Shown: piece by piece, positions 59,622 to 64,000 of the stretch
Layout: each line of letters opens with the position of its first letter
Numbering within the stretch: the first letter of the stretch is position 1
Source: Halichondria panicea
Lineage: Eukaryota > Porifera > Demospongiae > Suberitida > Halichondriidae
Assembly: GCF_963675165.1 (NCBI RefSeq)
Contig: NC_087390.1
Span: 2,030,001-2,094,000, forward strand
Direction: 5' to 3'
DNA length: 64,000 nucleotides
The notes under the pieces: model-generated
Database searches by the model: none
Seen by the model: the letters and a program-made list of their open reading frames with translations, nothing else
Told to the model about the DNA's origin: nothing
Made by a program: the position numbers and the translations under genes

Positions 59622-61667
59622 TATGTGAGGGTGTGTAATGAACATACGGCCCCTCAGGTTGCTGACCTTGCGTTTGATGTGGGGAGGATTGAGGAGGGGA
59701 GCAAGGACGCAGAGAAGCTGCTCCAGGTGTCACCACCAGACCTGCTGCAGGATGTGAGCCAGTGCATTAATTTAGTTGTGGGTAGCTAGGCTTACTGTAG
59801 TATGGTATCATTGCGTTAGACTGTATTCCCTGAGGCACTGGATACATAGGGTGAGAGCTTTTCAAGCCTCTTCTTTGTGTAAGGTTTTGTGTAGCGTACG
59901 TCTGTAACTTGTTTTGGTTGTTCGAGGCCTATTCTAAAAAATGTCATTGCATACAAGTTGTACGTGTATACAGTTCCTGTACCTTATACCATGTCCTGTT
60001 ATAATTTACATGTATATTTGTTCATCTTACTGTTGTCTGCATGTGTACCCCTCCTTGCAGTTGCAATTGCTCCAGAAGCAGCTTGATGGGCTCCAGTTGG
60101 ATCGTGTGTTGGGTACCCCTCTCTCTGCCGACCAGCCGCACAACACCCTCCTCCTACGAGACCTACGGGCACAGATAGAGGCGGTTAAGGGGACGGGAGA
60201 ACAGGGGACAGACCACGCCCTCTATGAGGTCTACACTCGGTCGGAGGCAGCCAAGTTTGCTCATCTCTCAAAGGTACTGAAAATGTTTGTGCCCGTGTGT
60301 GTACATGTACAGTGCATGAATACCATTTTATAGTCTATGAGATTATCCCAAACCATTAATTTTCTAAAATTGCAACTCACAGTAATACTTACACCATGCA
60401 CACTGTAATGTATCGAACATCTGCCCCTTCTCTCTTTATAGATGAGTGAAGTTGAACAGCGACTGGCGAAACTAGAGACTCTGGTTGGGGACCAAGAAAC
60501 TTCTGTGGTTCGTAAAATTGCTCATTTGTGTCTTACCGTATAGGGATAGTAAATATGGGGAGCCTTGGCTAATGAGGCAATTGAACTATTATCGGCCATG
60601 ATTGCGTGCGATATACTGGGACTGAATTTCAAGCTACATTGCCTATCTTTTATTGTTGGCAACCCTTATCTTGATTTGCCAAATCGTCAAAATTAATTTG
60701 TCACCAAATTTACCTGCTCTATACGGTATTTGCACAAATCTGTTTGTTTTTCTGCTACAGTCTTGTGTGACTGGTGGATTGGATGGTGAACACAAGGATC
60801 TGTCGGTGAGTGGTGAATAGTCATGTGACACTGTTTTTACACATGACCTCACTGCATTGTCACATGACCTGCAGAGTGCTGTGATGAACCTCCAGGCTAA
60901 GGTGGCCCTACTGGACCCTGCTCACATCAACACCATCGGGGGACAATTACAGGTCAGGGGTGTGGTTAGTGTACGTGGTGTACGTTTGTTTCATATTTGT
61001 GGTATTTATACAATTCATGTGTAGTGCTTTTGTGTACGGACACATTGTAGTGTTCATATATAGTTTGCGTACAATTGTGTACTTGAACTACAATAATTAT
61101 GTGTACTTTGTAGTTGCTTTTATATTCATACACAAGTGTTTTTGCCCCCACGAACACACACTACAGGGCTTGCTTTCTTTGTTGGAACAGGTTGAAACCA
61201 AAGCAACCAGTAAGAGCAGTGATCCTGACAAGGAGACCAAGGTATGTATACCTGCCCACACCACACACACTATAATTATAGAGTGTCTGTGTACTGTGTA
61301 CTCTCTCTGTGTCAGCATTACATGTACTCCCCTCACAGATCTCGGAGGCTCTGGACAAGGTGGGTGTGGTCTCAGCAGTGGCCCCCCTCATCCCAGACCT
61401 GGTCGCTAGACTCCACACACTCAAGGACCTTCACGAGAGAGCTGCTCAGTTCGCAGGAACTGTGGCTTTCATGGCCGACAGTCAAGAGAAACTGGCCAAT
61501 CAGATCTCAGATCTACAGTCACTGCTCACCAAGGTAACCCATGACAAGTCAGCTGTATTGTTGTTATGATGGTGTGTTTCTTGCTGCAGGTTCAGGGCAC
61601 ATTCCAAAGCAACCTGTCCACAATCCAGTCAGACTTTAGCGGATTAGAATCAAAATTGATAACTTAA
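59013..61667 (+). CDS. DCTN2: Dynactin subunit 2 (dynamitin)
   Basis: Twelve exons, 378 residues (human about 400): 59013-59021, 59130-59186, 59241-59337, 59392-59519, 59658-59753, 60061-60273, 60442-60507, 60761-60805, 60875-60952, 61167-61241, 61339-61533, 61590-61667. Shoulder subunit of dynactin, linking cargo to dynein. The N-terminus has the conserved DVYETPD motif, VDFSD and an LQRYQRLKQE helix. The rest is predicted coiled coil (LLQKQLDGLQL, SEVEQRLAKLETLV, ALDKVGVVSAVAPLIPDLVARL, LKDLHERAAQF), ending SDFSGLESKLIT. A 54-base intron (59338-59391) reads open. It is inferred because splicing restores VDFSD as in other dynamitins. The exon 7 donor is weak (GTG|GTTCGT or TCT|GTGGTT), so that end is uncertain by one codon. 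It starts 278 bases after the LIG4 stop. Confidence 0.88.
59541..59622. repeat. (GT)n microsatellite in dynamitin intron 4
   Basis: Two (TG)n runs separated by ATATGTGAGG, followed by a third ATATGTGAGGGTG unit. The GTGATATGTGA(T/G)GTG unit suggests an expanded compound repeat. Confidence 0.9.
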
Positions 61668-63825
61668 TTATTAGCGAGTTATAGCTAATGTATAAATATT
61701 GGGAATTATATAATTATTGTAACATTACTATAGTTTTTTTGGCAGAGTATAGATATTTAGTAGCCAGCTGTCACTCTCCATTTAATTTAGGAAGCATAAT
61801 ACTGTGTACTTATTTTTAGATACGTACACAATGTACATGCATGCACTCAGCCTCAGGTACGTACGTAGGTTAAGGCTGGAAGTTGAAGAAAAGTGTACTA
61901 TAAATTACCATTTTTTGTAAAAAAATCTTGTTAATTACACAAGTCATTACTTTTCCCAAAATGTATTGTAAATAATTATGTGTAAACATGAATACTTTTC
62001 ATCTCATTACCATGGTTATGATCTTGTTATGTCGTTGACTGTGTGACCTACCTTCACGAGTTTTGAAAATGCTGCCTCCAATACCAAGTTGTAGAAAGTA
62101 ACATTGAATATTGGTATCAAAAGTTAGCTCTTAGTGAAAAAAGGTGGATATTTGGTGTGACCTCATTCTAGCTCTGATTACAGTGACTTTATTGATCAAA
62201 AAACGTGAAAATTTATGAGTTGAATGTTCACTGTACAAAATACGTGATAGCAGCCCTAAATATCCATCGTTTCTATTGCACTAGTACTGTAGTAAGAGCT
62301 TTGATATAATTATACTAATATAAGATTTTATTGCTTTTTAATAAGTGCTGACATCAGCGTTTTACATTCAAATTGCACAGGAAGCGACTCATCACCGACT
62401 GTGCAGATATTTTTCCATATTGCACACCCGGAAGTATTATTGCACACTTGTTATTGCACACTAGGAAGTGATTCTTATTTGGAATAAAACGTTTTCAGCA
62501 GTGAGAGAACAAGAAAAAACATAGTTTACACACTTATAATCATGCATTGCAATGTTTATCAGTCTCTTTTCTTGTTTTCTGATGCTCTGTATCACTTCTG
62601 TGCTATTTTTGCAGTGAAGCTGAGGGTCAGGAGGTTGTCAGTGTTCATATTTAACGCATCAAACAGGCATCAGTGTTGGAAGTGGGTGCTTTGAGCGGAG
62701 TATTGCACATGTAGAAGTGTACTGGACCACCATATAAGCCTGTTCAGGCTTGTATAAAGTCGTTTTGGCTTCAAAAACGGTTGTCACACTTTTCTTCAGT
62801 TATAGCGGTGCATGTTTCCTCTTCTGATACACTGGAGCATGATAGAAAGCAAGCACATGCTGTTTATCCTTCAGAACTATCCATTTTCAAAACGGGTTGC
62901 TGGTTGTCAACGTTTTTCTTGTCTTTTTTCTTGTCTGTTCTCTACAAAATCTTTAAGTAGCCTTCTGCAAGCTCTCTTGGTGTTCTAGAGTCTTATTTCT
63001 TTGTCTTTCTAGCTGTTTTCTTTCTCTTAAACTCGTCTTCAACTGGGAGAAATCAATTTTGTTGCTACGCATTCTTCTGGTTGATAAAGCAACCGCATGT
63101 TGCGCATGCGCAGATTCAACTTGCATTTTGGTTGCCAAGCAATAAATGCATTATCCTATGGATACTGATGATTATCACTCGTCCGTGCCTAGTAACTGTC
63201 ACTCGTGCCTTGCAGGCACTCGTGCAGTTACTGGCACAGACTCGTGATAATCTTCAGTATCCATAGGATAATATCATAGTACCATGGTACACAACAAGGC
63301 AGTAACCATGGCAACGATGTTATCATCCTGATCCATTTTTGACGTATAATATGAATCCCAAATAAAAAGCTACAATAATACAATGCACAATGACAGATTG
63401 CAATGCACCCTCATTTATGTTGTGAAACAGCCTTAACCACTATAATAATGTTAATAACGTCACATGAACATTCTATTAATTACCTGTGGTACACCCTCAG
63501 ATGGTATTGGTGATACAATAATAATTATTGGCCTGATGAACCCTACTATAAACACGAAGCATGCAGCTATAGCTAGCCAGTTTCACAATTCTGAGTGCAC
63601 AGTACTGGTTATCAATAGCTTGTAGTGTACTGGTGATTATAGTTATAAATTGTCGGATTGCTCAACTCTTTAATGAACATGATTTTGGAGAAATTGGGTA
63701 CACAATCGATAATTAATCTCAGGACAATAAATTATAAGGGAGAATAAATGTACACAGTAAAAATGTGAATAGTCAAACAAAGCAAAGAGCATACTATTAA
63801 ACAAAAAAGGTATTTATAATTATAA
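61668..63825. other. Gene-free interval with repeats
   Basis: No supported gene. It holds TTGCACAC(C/T)(C/A)GGAAG short repeats (62427-62470). A block at 62570-63110 resembles 47009-47480 (TTGTCTGTTCTCTAC, AAGTAGCCTTCTGCAAG, TTGCTACGCA, GCGCATGC). A near-perfect palindrome lies at 63150-63272. The minus-strand frame at 62953-63138 is coiled-coil-like but falls in the repeat. Confidence 0.6.
63150..63272. repeat. Near-perfect 123-base palindrome
   Basis: The arm ATTATCCTATGGATACTGAT... from 63150 and the arm ending ...CAGTATCCATAGGATAAT at 63272 are inverted for about 58 bases with four or five differences, around a TTGCA centre. It contains inner GGCACTCGTGCAGTTACTGG / CTAGTAACTGTCACTCGTGC complementary parts. 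Confidence 0.85.
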
Positions 63826-64000
63826 CTAATTTACCAAATTGAATGCACGTGCGGTACACTGGTATACTGTGTTTTTCTTAGCTTGTTGTATCACCTCCAG
63901 CTTTTTTTTGACCTCATCCCTGGTCTTACAAAGGTCTTCGGACTCGGGGCCAGTTGAAGCTTCAATACGTGTGTCAATCACAGCCAACTGGGATTCCAAT
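63826..64000 (-). CDS. C-terminal coiled-coil exon of an unidentified gene
   Basis: A 57-codon open stretch on the minus strand enters from the right edge and ends at a TAG (63826-63828). It is rich in Glu, Lys and Asp with heptad hydrophobics (LAVIDTRIEAS; DLCKTRDEVKKKLEVIQQAKK) and ends ARAFNLVN. Codon use looks coding and no stop interrupts it, but the upstream part is outside the window, so the gene cannot be named. The terminal exon may begin further right. Confidence 0.5.
   Translation of the reverse strand, partial: LESQLAVIDTRIEASTGPESEDLCKTRDEVKKKLEVIQQAKKNTVYQCTARAFNLVN

Noticed and set aside
59451-59736. His/Thr-rich minus-strand frames
   Set aside because: Translation of a (GT)n microsatellite opposite dynamitin exons.
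62953-63138. Minus-strand coiled-coil-like frame (FSQLKTSLRERKQLERQRN)
   Set aside because: The related block at 47 kb has stops in the equivalent frame, so this is probably repeat sequence rather than an exon, though a relic coding origin is possible.

Overview
This is a nuclear genome window from an animal, most likely a sponge (probably a demosponge). It is AT-rich. Genes have many short exons with GT/AG introns, often 50-600 bases, and sit within 200-300 bases of each other. The conserved genes are animal/eukaryotic: ABCF2, MORN1, eEF1B, a FASTK/RAP protein, DNA ligase IV, dynamitin and one tRNA-Gly. The lineage-specific genes match families that, from memory, are expanded in sponge genomes: fibrinogen-like secreted proteins ending in a Cys-rich domain, beta-helix plus multi-TM giants, and kinase-Kelch proteins. 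The sponge call is an inference from gene content; no database search was possible.

Layout. (1) 1-18189, minus: ABCF2, with its 3' end off the left edge. Its exons lie at 15942-18189 and 1-488, separated by an intron of about 15.45 kb (489-15941). That intron holds four intact, apparently intronless genes: three paralogous secreted fibrinogen-like genes (840-1910 +, 3770-4819 -, 7769-8860 +) and a 1295-residue beta-helix/multi-TM receptor-like gene (10888-14775 -). It also holds several decayed copies of the fibrinogen-like promoter/5' ends and a MITE family. (2) 18190-20924: non-coding, with three related hairpins sharing an identical 26-nt 3' arm. (3) 20925-28245, minus: a 12-exon U1/matrin-type zinc-finger, RG/PQ-rich protein, divergent (about 200 bases) from (4) 28452-32846, plus: MORN1. 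(5) 33031-38683, plus: eEF1B. One intron carries nested pogo/Tigger-like MITEs. (6) 39160-39600: a broken YqaJ-type nuclease fragment. (7) 39832-40875, minus: a type II membrane glycosyltransferase-like protein. (8) 40876-41772: fold-back elements. (9) 41773-44475, plus: FASTK/RAP mitochondrial protein with a pyrimidine-rich minisatellite in its last intron. (10) 44697-58734, plus: DNA ligase IV in 29 exons. Its introns contain a complete antisense kinase-Kelch gene (49664-51877) and a tRNA-Gly(GCC) gene (54138-54208). (11) 59013-61667, plus: dynamitin. (12) 61668-64000: repeats, a 123-base palindrome, and the terminal coiled-coil exon of a minus-strand gene.

Functionally the housekeeping genes are unrelated to each other (translation, NHEJ repair, dynactin, mitochondrial RNA). 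The recurring theme is genes within genes: lineage-specific intronless genes lodged in introns of conserved hosts. Multi-exon models were assembled by eye from splice consensus, reading-frame continuity and similarity to remembered family members. All exon sums are divisible by three, but no transcript evidence was available. The stated lengths are derived from these models.
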